Assembly: GCA_905221605.1 (NCBI GenBank)
Contig: CAJNDS010002024.1
Location: forward strand, 201,501 to 265,500
Direction of reading: 5' to 3'
DNA from: Symbiodinium natans
Taxonomy: Eukaryota > Sar > Dinophyceae > Suessiales > Symbiodiniaceae
DNA: 64,000 bases
Position numbers and translations under genes: made by a program. Below the pieces are notes generated by a model. The model saw only the letters and a list, made by a program, of their open reading frames with translations. It was not told the origin of the DNA and made no database searches. Below, one piece after another: positions 43,055 through 52,485 of the stretch (the first letter of the stretch is position 1; every line of letters begins with the position of its first letter).

Positions 43055-43447
43055 TCAAGCCCTACTTGAGCCCTGTACCCTGATTCTTTCTTGCAGGTTG
43101 CGGAACAAAGCGTTCCGCACGCCATCAAGAAGAACCCAGATAAAATTACTAAGGTTTGGGGGTTCTACAAGCCCTCTGAAATCCAGGCCTTTCATGAAAA
43201 GGAGCACTTTGCTGGCGGCAAGAATCTCCTTCCATTGTCGAGGACATAGGCATCGGAGTTGTTTATAGAACTTCGGGGCTGATAATTTCGATTTGGTCAT
43301 GAGGATTGTTTGCCCTTCTCCTGTCGCCCGGGAGGTCTCTAGTCGCGGGTTAGCCAACAGAGCTGAACCTGTTCGCGTGCTTGCCGGCGCTTGCCACACA
43401 TCAAGTAACCCCAAGCCCTGAACCCGAAACCCGGTCTTAAACCCCAA
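43055..43447 (-). other. Unassigned 130-codon open frame
   Basis: The central part (about residues 40-120, with CPRQWKEILAASKVLLFMKG and LLDGVRNALFRNLQ) looks protein-like. The first 15 residues come from degenerate telomeric sequence, so the given start is unlikely. No family is recognised. It may be an exon. Confidence 0.25.
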
Positions 43448-43454
43448 ACCCAGA

Positions 43455-43528
43455 TAGAACTGGGTATAACCTCATTTAGGGGGCTACGTTTAACACCCTA
43501 ATTACTTATATCTACTCATGAACCTTCT
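43455..43528. mobile_element. Family A element, right half
   Basis: ATAACCTCATTTAGGGGG, then CTACTCATGAACCTTC, then a telomeric array. Confidence 0.55.
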
Positions 43529-43691
43529 AAACCCTAAACCCTAAACCCTAAACCCTAAACCCTAAACCCAAAACCCAAAACCCAAAACCCTAAACCCTGT
43601 GCCTCTACCTCCTCCTCCGACGCAGGGATGGTCGAGGGATCCGGTGGAGCGTGGGCAGAGGATTTGCACCTTGAAGCTGGCATACACAGTC

Positions 43692-43819
43692 AGGGTTTAG
43701 GGTTTAGGGTTTAGGGTTTAGGGTTTAGGGTTTAGGGTTTAGGGTTTAGGGTTTAGGGTTTAGGGTTTAGGGTTTAGGGTTTAGGGTTTAGGGTTTAGGG
43801 TTTAGGGTTTAGGGTTTAA
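43692..43819 (+). repeat. Interstitial telomeric array (TTTAGGG), ~128 bp
   Basis: Eighteen perfect units. Confidence 0.95.
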
Positions 43820-44014
43820 TCGCTCACACTCGGACAAGCCAGGCGAGGCAAACACGGTTCATGAGTCTTTTTAGGGTTTAGCGTTTAGGGTTTAGGGCAA
43901 CCTTTTATAACCTCAGGGAAGAGTTCTTCCTTCACCCCCAGTTCCAAACACCTCCCTGATGTGCGGCTTATCACAGGACGCCGGGCCCGACATCTTAAGG
44001 GTTTAGGGCAAATT

Positions 44015-44140
44015 GAGGTATTAGGGTTTAGGGTTTAGGGCTAGGGTTTAGGGTTCAGGGTTTCGGGGTTTAGGGCAAATCGAGACTCCTGTATAAGGGC
44101 TTAGGGTTTAGGGCTAGGGTTTAGGGTTTAGGGCTAGGGT
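44015..44140 (+). repeat. Telomeric run duplicated with spacer
   Basis: TTTAGGGCTAGGG-type units occur in two blocks, and the phrase TTTAGGGCAAAT.GAG occurs near 44001 and 44069. Confidence 0.75.
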
Positions 44141-44966
44141 GTATATACTCGGCTCCTGCATTATCCAAGGCTCGGCTTCTTGGGCTGCGGAGTAGGCGCA
44201 GGAGCATCTTCGCACAAGGCACCCCCTTGGACGGTCATGACCCAGAGCTTGAAAAACTAAACCTCTGCTTAAGAACCCTCCGAAACATACCAGATTATAA
44301 TCCCTGTTGTGCCCTTATAAGGAAAACAATTAGAATACGGTTTTGGGAGCTACTATAGTATTGTAATATTGGGACCATAAGGTTGCCCACAAGCCCTTTT
44401 GCCCTACCTGCCTTGTAACCACACACCCTAAGCCCCAAACCCGCAACTCCTCTAAGAGATTTGCACATCGAGTTGGGCCTGATGTGCAATGCATAGGCAT
44501 ATCGACGAGGTTCTATTGTGCAGAAAGGGTGACTAACCCTAAACCCTAAACCCTAAACCCCAAGCCCTTCTTGTCAGGAAGCCATGGGATGATCAACTTT
44601 GGGGCAATGACTATGATTTGCCCTGTGGTCTGCTACTATTTGCTTAAGAACCCCAAACAAATTAAAAATATCAATCCTTGAAGGGTTCTTAAGCAAATAG
44701 AAGTCTGTAAGTTGGAATGTAGAGTTGCAACATCCGGTGGATTCCTGGACTGCGTTTGCTGACACAAGCACGTTGCTTCGCAAGCTCACCTCCTGGGTTT
44801 GTGGGCTGCCCCTGAACCCTAAACCCGAAACCCTAAAAGTATGTCAGGGTCGTATCAGTCGATGCTACAACCCCAAAAGGCGATGTTTAAGCATCTGTCA
44901 ACCCTGCCGTCTACAAGCAAACCTGAGAGCATCTTACTCGAAGGCTCATGTGTGGTTTTTTGCCTC

Positions 44967-45065
44967 GGTAGCCCAGTATCATAAGAAGGGCACCCTTTTT
45001 GGGTTTGGTTACTCAATACGGGAACCTTGAACCAAAAAAAGGGGAAAGGATACCGCTGGGCTACC
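44967..45065. mobile_element. MITE-like family B element, full length
   Basis: GGTAGCCCAGTATCATAAG, AAGGGCACCCTTTTT, and right end GGATACCGCTGGGCTACC. Confidence 0.8.
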
Positions 45066-45424
45066 AAGTTGAGGTAGGGCTGGGCTTGTGCTCGAATGAT
45101 CACCCATGAGAACTACAGGATCCCATCTATAGCAAGGTTGAGGATGGTTTTTTGCCAAGGGTTTAGGGTTTAGGGCTCAGGGTTGAGGATGCTTTAGGAA
45201 ACGCTAAGGGTTTCTAGGGAAGCACACACACAAAATCAAAGGTCAACAGAGTCCCAGACATACCTTCAACCAAGGCGCTCCAGAGACCACCCACAGATGT
45301 GGTCCCCAGCGCCGCCCCAGCCACGCGCCAGCGCGCCGACATGCGACGAAACGGCGCCCCAAAGAGGCGGGCTCTCATGATCTTTCTAGGGTTTAGGGTC
45401 TTTTTGTTTTTTGCGGTTTGGGGT

Positions 45425-45534
45425 CTATGAAGGTTCGTGGGTAGTTCTAGGTATAGGGTTCTATGAAGGGTAACTCGAATAATAACGGGCTATAACTCTA
45501 AAGGGTACTTACAACTACCCATGAATCTTCCAGT
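45425..45534. mobile_element. MITE-like family A element
   Basis: TATGAAGGTTCGTGGGTAG at the left, CTACCCATGAATCTTCCAG at the right. Confidence 0.7.
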
Positions 45535-45881
45535 AGAGTAACCTTGCACCTCAAAGAAAGGGTGTACTTTCCAATGTGTAGAAGGCATGTTACGTTATAT
45601 TACCCTTTTCGAAGGGTTCAAAGGGTGCTCTAGGTAGGGCTTCTTTTGCCACCTGCAGGGTTTAGGGGAGTTGAGTTGCCCTCGAATAGCCTCCGAAACC
45701 AAGCTTAAGACGGCAACCGAAGGCTGGCAGAGGCAGAGGGCTCGGGGGCGCATGGGGGCTTTGCAAGTACTTCGGTGGTCGCAAGTTCACGTTGTGAGGC
45801 ACTTCGCCGGACTTCACTATAAGGGCGCCAAAAAAAAGTCCCACATGGCATACAAGGGCTCCTCAGAGCCGCATTGGCACA

Positions 45882-45989
45882 TCCCTAAACCCTAAACCCT
45901 AAACCCCAAACCCCAAACCCTACACCCTACACCCTACAACCTAAACCCTAAACCCTAAACCCTAAACCCTAAACTCTAAACCCTAAACC
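45882..45989 (-). repeat. Interstitial telomeric array (CCCTAAA)
   Basis: About 15 units with CCCTACA and CCCCAAA variants. Confidence 0.95.
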
Positions 45990-46137
45990 CTATGCAGCAA
46001 GTGTTTACAGCTCTGAGTCAAGGGCTGCTTGTTGCAAGCCGCTTCGGGGGCCACCCAGAATACATCCCCCGAGTCACGGGTGTACAAGCCCCAATGTGCA
46101 GTAAGCCACTCTTTTGGAACTCCTATGGGTAACATAT

Positions 46138-46275
46138 GGCACACACATACATACATACATGCATGCATGCATGCATACATACATACATATATATATATAT
46201 AATATAGTTATGCAACTTTGTTACGCACAGGCAGAACAAGAGGCAGATAGATACGTAGATGGATAGATAGATAGT
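46138..46275. repeat. ACAT/ATGC/TA and GATA microsatellites
   Basis: (CATA)n, (TGCA)n and (TA)n to 46202, then GATA units at 46248-46275. Confidence 0.9.
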
Positions 46276-46541
46276 CCTACCATGCCGGCACTCTTCAAGG
46301 GAGAATGAAACACAGCGTTTAAGCCTGAACCCGAAACAGTAAACCCCACACCCGCCCTATCCCTAAACCCTAAACCCTAAACCCTCAACCCTAAACCCTA
46401 AGCCGCAGAAGCCCCTCGACTTCTCCTAGGCGCCCCGGCGAGCTCGGTGCACCAGGGCTGTGAGATCGTGGGGCGCGTCGCACCTTCCGCAGTGAACTGC
46501 GGCGTGGGCTTTGGGGACCCGAGTTTCGGGGCTCAGGGGTT

Positions 46542-46622
46542 TCGGGTTAGGGTTTAGGGTTTAGGGTTTAGGGTTTAGGGTTTAGGGTTTAGGGTTTAGG
46601 GTTTAAGGTTTAGGGTCTAAGG
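46542..46622 (+). repeat. Interstitial telomeric array (TTTAGGG)
   Basis: Eleven units. Confidence 0.95.
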
Positions 46623-46703
46623 TGTAGCTGCAGGCCCAGGATGTCCCCGAAACTTCACGAACCGAACAGCCTTTGAAGCCTTCTGACGTCGTATGGCAAG
46701 GGC

Positions 46704-46780
46704 CTAAACCCTAAACCCTAAACCCTAAACCCTAAACCCTGAACCCTGAACCCTAAACCCTAAACCCTAAACCCTAAAAC
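46704..46780 (-). repeat. Interstitial telomeric array (CCCTAAA)
   Basis: Eleven units with two CCCTGAA. Confidence 0.95.
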
Positions 46781-46897
46781 CCTTGGAAGCAAGCTGGCCT
46801 CTGCCAGGTGAGCGACGTTGCGCCGGCGCTCTGAACCGAGACATTCCTCATGCCAACTCTGCGAGACAGACTTCGGAGGACTGGGTTAGTTTCGAGT

Positions 46898-46981
46898 TTA
46901 GGGTTAGGGTGTAGGGTGTAGGGTGTAGGGTGTAGAGTGTAGGGTTTAGGGTTTAGGGTTTAGGGTTTAGGGTTTAGGGCT
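46898..46981 (+). repeat. Telomeric array (TGTAGGG then TTTAGGG)
   Basis: About five TGTAGGG variants are followed by six TTTAGGG, so a variant has been locally amplified. Confidence 0.95.
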
Positions 46982-47208
46982 TCAGGAACGATAGAGTTAC
47001 ATCAAGTGTACTGTTTAGGCTCTTCGTACTGTTGCTTTTAAAAGTCTCCTGAAGCAACTGCTAGGAATGGGAGTGAGTTCCTCCAAGGCGAACACATGGC
47101 TGCGAGGCTTGCGCTCCTGTCTCCCAATTTTATTCCAGGCAGCTGGAGTGGGTCTTGCCAGAGGCGCTCTGAACCTCCAACGAACCAAAACTCCAAAGTA
47201 TCTCCCTG

Positions 47209-47246
47209 AACCCTAAACCCTAAACCCTAAACCCTAAACCCTAACC
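47209..47246 (-). repeat. Interstitial telomeric repeats (CCCTAAA)
   Basis: Five units. Apart from a degenerate two-unit run near 47646, this is the last array before the ISCU island. Confidence 0.95.
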
Positions 47247-47814
47247 CTGCCTGCGCATATTCCTATACAACTGCAAAAAAGAAGCTAGGACCTGCTAAGC
47301 CTTATAAGCCTTAAACCCTAACCCCTACACCCACCCTAAACCCCTAACCGAAAAAAAAAACTAGGACTAGCAAGCCCTAAACCCTAAACCCTACATCCTG
47401 AACCCTCGATTTGGATATTCTGGAGGCACAGAGCCTGCCACAGTGGCAACCGGGCGTTGGGGAAGACCGGAAAATGCAAGGACGGCCCACGTCGAGTCCC
47501 CAACGCCCGCCAGGGCACAAGTGCACCCGGAAATTGGGACGCTCTTAGCGCCCTGCAGGCTTGACACCCTACGCCTAAACCCTATTGACACCCTAAATAC
47601 ACCCTTCACCCTCTTGAATGCTGGGCTCAGGACAATCTTGCCAGCTAAACCCTAAACCCTATAAACCCTACGAACGACCACGTTTCCAGACATGTTGGTA
47701 GCAAGGATATAAGCGAGCTGTGCCGTGCAGCCACATAGGTCTGGTTGAGATGGTTGAGTTGAACTTCGCTCGCTTGTCCTTCAGCTACTGCGAAGGAGCT
47801 GTCTACCGCTTAGA

Positions 47815-48002
47815 GCTTGCTGTACAACTGCCTAAGCAAGGAAGTCTCGTTCTCACTGTCTGCATGCTGTGGATTACATATTGTATGAGCCAATCTCTGA
47901 AAACGACCTCTACAAGTCTGAGCTCGATGTCGGGCTGGAGAAACAGTTTTGAACCTGTTCCGTGTGTCGAGCCGACTGTCACAGCTCATGCGGCTCACGC
48001 GC
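47815..48002 (-). repeat. Diverged 3' end of the ISCU repeat unit
   Basis: The 50 bp just below copy 1 are nearly identical to the same position below copies 2 and 3. Further down, a block around 47815-47870 (CTTGCTGTACA, then AAGCAAGGAAGTC) matches the spacers with indels. This is the downstream border of the array. Beyond it, down to about 47660, the sequence is unique. Confidence 0.7.
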
Positions 48003-48470
48003 TCATGCGGAGGCCTGGGAAGCCTGCTTGGTCTGGTAGTCGGCGATGGCTGCCTGGATGGCCTCCTCAGCCAGCACAGAGCAATGGATCTTCACCGGTG
48101 GCAGCTTCAGGTGCGAAGAGATGTCCGTGTTCTTGATCTTCGACGCCTCAGCGATGTTCTGTCCGATGATCATCTCCGTAGCATAGGAGGAGCTGGCGAT
48201 GGCGGAGCCACAGCCGAAAGTCTTGAACTTGGCATCCTGAATGATGCCGTCCTGTCCCACCTTGACCTGGAGCTTGATCACATCGCCGCAGGAGGCCTTG
48301 CCGACCAGTGCAGAACCGACACTCTTGTCCTCCTTGTCCAGGCTGCCCACGTTGCGAGGGTTGTTGAAGTGGTCGTGGACAACCTCGTGGTACCCTCTGC
48401 GGGCAGCCACTGCGAAACGCGGCGCCACGAGCGGCGCAGCAACGCGACGGGAGAGGATGCTCAGGGACAT
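48003..48470 (-). CDS. ISCU: ISCU-type Fe-S cluster assembly scaffold, mitochondrial (tandem copy 1)
   Basis: The 155-residue protein is a U-type scaffold on which the NFS1 cysteine desulfurase complex builds [2Fe-2S] clusters in the mitochondrial matrix. Visible family marks are NNPRNVGS (36-43), the ligands C61, D63, C87, H129 and C130, and the Hsp70-binding motif LPPVK (123-127). Residues 1-26 are Arg/Ala-rich without acidic residues and fit a mitochondrial presequence ending near RRGY. The ATG at 48470 was chosen because homology between the three copies is continuous from about 8 bases upstream of it. The frame stays open upstream to an ATG at 48572, but those 34 codons are not shared with the other copies. 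The gene is intronless. It differs from copy 2 at three synonymous sites and from copy 3 at two. It lies last in transcription order. Downstream homology to the array spacer continues to about 47815. Confidence 0.95.
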   Translation of the reverse strand: MSLSILSRRVAAPLVAPRFAVAARRGYHEVVHDHFNNPRNVGSLDKEDKSVGSALVGKASCGDVIKLQVKVGQDGIIQDAKFKTFGCGSAIASSSYATEMIIGQNIAEASKIKNTDISSHLKLPPVKIHCSVLAEEAIQAAIADYQTKQASQASA

Positions 48471-49192
48471 GATCTGCAGGGCTGCACGAGGATAGTTCAA
48501 AAAGCTTTGATGCGATCCTACCTTATCGAGCCAAGCCGTAAACAACCGAGATGAGCGCGCTCTTGCACTCACAAGCGGCCTTGAGAGACACAGAAGCTGT
48601 AGGCTTAGTCAGCCAGAGCCATCGGAGTGCTAGCTGGAAAAACAATGCCCTTGCGGAGGAATTCCTATGGCTACTATGAGATGCTCCAAACTCCTCCCGC
48701 CAGTCTTAGTGGGTCTTTTTTCCTCCAACCAGAAGGCAAGCATAGTTGCTGTGGGTCTTGCCAGCGGCAAGGTGAATCTCCGACTACAGCCGCAGGAAGA
48801 TGATGAGTATGAGAGAACCCTGACACATGCGTTACGAAACAACATGTAAGCAGAGATGCAGCGTTGGCCGCCAGACAGCCAAGCGTGGGCGACAAGGAGT
48901 GTGTGGGCTTTTACAAGCCCGTTGTTTGCTACTAACCTCGCTCGAGTCCCCAACGCCTGCCGATTCGGGATAAAAGGCTCTAAGCGGCAAGGTGCCACGA
49001 AAAGCTTGCTGTACACTCACCTAGGCAAGGAAGTCACGGGACATGCTCGCCGTCTCCATGCTTCCAGGTAAAGATGCACAGTCAATGGCAACGACACTCT
49101 TTCCGACTATGCGCGCCCGAGCGCAACAAATGCTGACGGCGAACATGCTCCGTGTGTCGAGCCGACTGTCACAGCTCATGCGGCTCACGCGT
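48471..49192 (-). repeat. Spacer 1 of the ISCU tandem array
   Basis: This 722-bp intergenic segment is homologous to the 901-bp spacer between copies 2 and 3. The best-conserved blocks are about 48625-48820 and 48850-49192. It carries a roughly 30-bp insertion near 48822-48848 relative to the other spacer. No telomeric array or MITE-like element is present. The 3' untranslated region of copy 2 and the trans-splice acceptor of copy 1 must lie here. Confidence 0.85.
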
Positions 49193-49660
49193 TCATGCGG
49201 AGGCCTGGGAAGCCTGCTTGGTCTGGTAGTCGGCGATGGCTGCCTGGATGGCCTCCTCAGCCAGCACAGAGCAGTGGATCTTCACCGGTGGCAGCTTCAG
49301 GTGCGAAGAGATGTCCGTGTTCTTGATCTTCGACGCCTCAGCGATGTTCTGTCCGATGATCATCTCCGTAGCGTAGGAGGAGCTGGCGATGGCGGAGCCA
49401 CAGCCGAAAGTCTTGAACTTGGCATCCTGAATGATGCCGTCCTGTCCCACCTTGACCTGGAGCTTGATCACATCGCCGCAGGAGGCCTTGCCGACCAGTG
49501 CAGAACCGACACTCTTGTCCTCCTTGTCCAGGCTGCCCACGTTGCGAGGGTTGTTGAAGTGGTCGTGGACAACCTCGTGGTACCCTCGGCGGGCAGCCAC
49601 TGCGAAACGCGGCGCCACGAGCGGCGCAGCAACGCGACGGGAGAGGATGCTCAGGGACAT
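49193..49660 (-). CDS. ISCU: ISCU-type Fe-S cluster assembly scaffold, mitochondrial (tandem copy 2)
   Basis: This middle copy encodes exactly the same 155 residues as copies 1 and 3, including the cluster ligands C61, D63, C87, H129 and C130, the LPPVK chaperone site and the Arg-rich N terminus. It differs from copy 3 by one synonymous base, in the Tyr codon of SSSYATE. The same-strand spacer to copy 1 is 722 bp and that to copy 3 is 901 bp; both spacers are homologous. Upstream on the minus strand a pyrimidine-rich stretch ends in two possible AG acceptors, the nearer one (CTGCAG) only 3 nt before the ATG. This suits 5' spliced-leader addition, but that is inference. The frame is open to 49699, giving 13 extra codons not conserved in copy 1. 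Position 132 is Val where animal and yeast ISCU carry Met. Confidence 0.95.
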   Translation of the reverse strand: MSLSILSRRVAAPLVAPRFAVAARRGYHEVVHDHFNNPRNVGSLDKEDKSVGSALVGKASCGDVIKLQVKVGQDGIIQDAKFKTFGCGSAIASSSYATEMIIGQNIAEASKIKNTDISSHLKLPPVKIHCSVLAEEAIQAAIADYQTKQASQASA

Positions 49661-50561
49661 GATCTGCAGGGCTGCCGAGAAAGGCCGACGACTGGTCAAC
49701 AGCCTTTGGTGCGATTCTACCTTCTCGAGTCGAGCGAGGCAGCAAGCAATCGAGACATAAGACTCGCTCTTGTGTCTTTCCCGAAATTGAACTGGGATTG
49801 CATGTTCCTATTTCCGAAATCTTCACAGAGAGCCGCTGAACATCTGGAGGCGGTTAGATTTAGTAATTGCATTTGCGAGAATGTGCTGTGCTGGAAAGCC
49901 ATGAGGGCTTGCGCGCTCACAAGCAGCCTTCAGAGACCCAGAAGCTGATGCTTAGGCTGAGTCTTAATCAGCCGGAGCCATCGGGACAAGACAAGGTTTT
50001 GGGCTTCGAATCGACGTGCTAGCTGGAAGATCTGTGCCCTTGTGGGCATATGGCTGCTATGGGATGCTCCAAACTCTTCCTGCCAGTCTTAGTGGGTCTT
50101 TTTTCCTCCAACCAGAAGGCAAGCATAGTTGCTGTGGGTCTTGCCAGCGGCGACGTGCATCTCCGACTACAGCCTCAAGGAAGATGATGAGTATGAGAGA
50201 ACTATGACACATGCGCAAGCAGAGATGCAGCGTTGGCCGCCAGGCAGCCAAGCGTGGGCGACAAGGAGTGTGTAGGCGAAAACAAGCCCATTGTTTGCTA
50301 CTAACCTCGCTCGAGTCCCCAACGCCTGCCGATTCGGGATAAAAGGCTCTAAGTGGCAAGGTGCCACGAAAAGCTTGCTGTACACTCACCTAGGCAAGGA
50401 AGTCACGGGACATGCTCGCCGTCTCCATGCTTCCAGGTAAAGATGCACAGTCAATGGCAACGACACTCTTTCCGACTACGTGCGCCCGAGCGCAACAAAT
50501 GCTGACGGCGAACATGCTCCGTGTGTCGAGCCGACTGTCACAGCTCATGCGGCTCTCGCGA
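49661..50561 (-). repeat. Spacer 2 of the ISCU tandem array
   Basis: This 901-bp spacer is homologous to spacer 1 but has extra sequence at about 49772-49908 (roughly 140 bp) and 49985-50016 (roughly 30 bp). These account for the different repeat-unit lengths (1190 against 1369 bp). It contains no telomeric repeat. The open frames on either strand here are not conserved in spacer 1 and are probably not genes. Confidence 0.85.
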
Positions 50562-51029
50562 TCATGCGGAGGCCTGGGAAGCCTGCTTGGTCTGGTAGTC
50601 GGCGATGGCTGCCTGGATGGCCTCCTCAGCCAGCACAGAGCAGTGGATCTTCACCGGTGGCAGCTTCAGGTGCGAAGAGATGTCCGTGTTCTTGATCTTC
50701 GACGCCTCAGCGATGTTCTGTCCGATGATCATCTCCGTAGCATAGGAGGAGCTGGCGATGGCGGAGCCACAGCCGAAAGTCTTGAACTTGGCATCCTGAA
50801 TGATGCCGTCCTGTCCCACCTTGACCTGGAGCTTGATCACATCGCCGCAGGAGGCCTTGCCGACCAGTGCAGAACCGACACTCTTGTCCTCCTTGTCCAG
50901 GCTGCCCACGTTGCGAGGGTTGTTGAAGTGGTCGTGGACAACCTCGTGGTACCCTCGGCGGGCAGCCACTGCGAAACGCGGCGCCACGAGCGGCGCAGCA
51001 ACGCGACGGGAGAGGATGCTCAGGGACAT
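50562..51029 (-). CDS. ISCU: ISCU-type Fe-S cluster assembly scaffold, mitochondrial (tandem copy 3)
   Basis: This is the promoter-proximal copy if the array is transcribed as a unit on the minus strand. Its protein is identical to the other two (155 residues, full family length, no frameshift or intron). Ligand residues, LPPVK motif and putative presequence are as in copy 1. Unlike copy 2 it lacks the short CAG-containing segment just upstream of CCCTGCAG, so only the CTGCAG acceptor 3 nt before the ATG is common to all three genes. Upstream homology with copy 2 reaches about 80-90 bp (to about 51100) and then stops. The sequence from 51100 to 51800 is unique and could hold the array promoter or an unrecognised neighbour. 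An in-frame upstream start at 51110 would add 27 codons but is not conserved between copies. Confidence 0.95.
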   Translation of the reverse strand: MSLSILSRRVAAPLVAPRFAVAARRGYHEVVHDHFNNPRNVGSLDKEDKSVGSALVGKASCGDVIKLQVKVGQDGIIQDAKFKTFGCGSAIASSSYATEMIIGQNIAEASKIKNTDISSHLKLPPVKIHCSVLAEEAIQAAIADYQTKQASQASA

Positions 51030-51805
51030 GATCTGCAGGGCCGAGGGAAGGGCCGACGACTGGTCAACAGCCTTTGGTGCGATCCTAGCTTGTCGAGCCA
51101 AGCCAGTCAAGAAGAATCACGTGGTTTCTGAAGAGTCCTTCAGCCCTGGCAACCCTAATGAGCCTGAATCCTGCAAGGCCACACCAAGATGCCCCCATTG
51201 CCGCACTCTCCGTTGCCGCCAAGACTCTGTCGAGAATCGTCAAGGAGGTCATCCGCCTTTCAGGCGATGCGCGTCTTTCAGATTTTGAACTAGCTTTTGT
51301 CTGAACACAGCCCACAACGCGATAGCCTGGTCGTTGTAGATCTGCACAGCGCTGGCATCCACCTTTCAAGTCCGTGTCCAGAGGTAGAACATATCTGAAA
51401 TTATCGTTAACAGCTTGTCAGTGGCTCCAAGCAGGGTCCACCTCTTGGTCGTGACTCCAAGCAGCAGCAACACCATGTGCACAGCATGCTCGATACAGTG
51501 CAGCACAGCGGTCATGAGCATTCCGCTTGGCAGGTCCTACAGTGGGTGCACTATGGTGTCCTGTCTCAAGTTTCCATGAGATTTTGAAGCTCACAGAATG
51601 TCCAACTGTGGTCCTTGGGCAGCTTCGAAGTTACCATTCGCTCGGATAGCGGCCAGGGCTAAGGGCGCGATAGCGGCCGGGGCTAAGGGCGCGCCTCGTA
51701 CAAGGAGGCACCATCTCCCGCAATGGCATCCTTATCGCACAGGCTCCACTCTGTCTTCTTCTGTGATCTCCAAGGTCGAAAGCAACTTCTCTTGATGAAC
51801 AATCT
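51030..51805. other. Unique region upstream of the ISCU array
   Basis: About 80 bp next to copy 3 match copy 2's upstream sequence. The rest is unique and free of telomeric repeats. It contains an imperfect 24-bp tandem duplication (51645-51692, core AGCGGCC.GGGCTAAGGGCG). A 94-codon minus-strand open frame at 51085-51369 overlaps copy 3's upstream region and I do not recognise it. A promoter for the array would be expected here, but no motif identifies one. Confidence 0.4.
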
Positions 51806-51930
51806 TACTTGAAGGTTCATGGGTATAGTTCTTGCATGGTTACGAGTACCCTAAATAAGGTTTGAGCCAGTTCGACTCGTAGTTGCCCTACTTATAACCC
51901 ACTAAAGAACTACCCATGCGCCTCCAAGTA
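51806..51930. mobile_element. MITE-like family A element, full length
   Basis: TACTTGAAGGTTCATGGG, loop GTACCCTAAATAAGG, right end CCCATGCGCCTCCAAGTA. ATCT flanks both sides, so the duplication could also be read as 4 bp. Confidence 0.85.
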
Positions 51931-52288
51931 ATCTGCAGGCTTTGTAAGCCGCACTAAGATCCCTGGGAAACTTGAGCTTGCACCATACTCAGAAGAAAAG
52001 CATCAAGTCCAGTGAGCAGCAGCTATGAAAAATGTCAAGGATCCTGGGTTTGCTGGAGGGGCAGCAATGCTCGGTGAAAAGCATGCTAGCAGCAGCGCCG
52101 GCTTGTTTTCTTTTGTTCTGCTCCATTCACCCAAAACTACATCAACGGTTGGTCCTTAGGCACGCCTGCAACAAGCAACCTGCATCAACACCAAGGGGTT
52201 CTACCCTGGCTCGCAACGATCAACCCTTGGACTGTTGTTTAGGGACCCGTTTCAACGAAACCCCTTGTGGATTGTGGGAGGGGTGCTC

Positions 52289-52361
52289 TGGAGGTTCATG
52301 GGTACCCTGGGGTTCTAAGCACCCTAAGTAAGGTAATAAGTACAGTCACCCTGCATATCCC
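52289..52361. mobile_element. Family A element, right end truncated
   Basis: CTGGAGGTTCATGGGTACC, loop GCACCCTAAGTAAGG. It is interrupted by the next copy. Confidence 0.7.
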
Positions 52362-52485
52362 TACTTGGAGGTTCGTGGGAGTCATAAGCAGGGTTGTAAG
52401 CAGGGCAACTATACTTTTAACTTATAACCTTGCTTAAGGCACTTGTAACCCTACTTATAACCACTCATGACAGAACCTCCAAGTA
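52362..52485. mobile_element. MITE-like family A element, full length
   Basis: TACTTGGAGGTTCGTGGG at the left, AGAACCTCCAAGTA at the right; it lies immediately after another copy. Confidence 0.8.

Noticed and set aside
47949..51288. Long plus-strand open frames (up to 301 codons) across the ISCU array
   Set aside because: They are antisense to the ISCU genes. Their repeated sequence simply mirrors the codon pattern of the real minus-strand genes.
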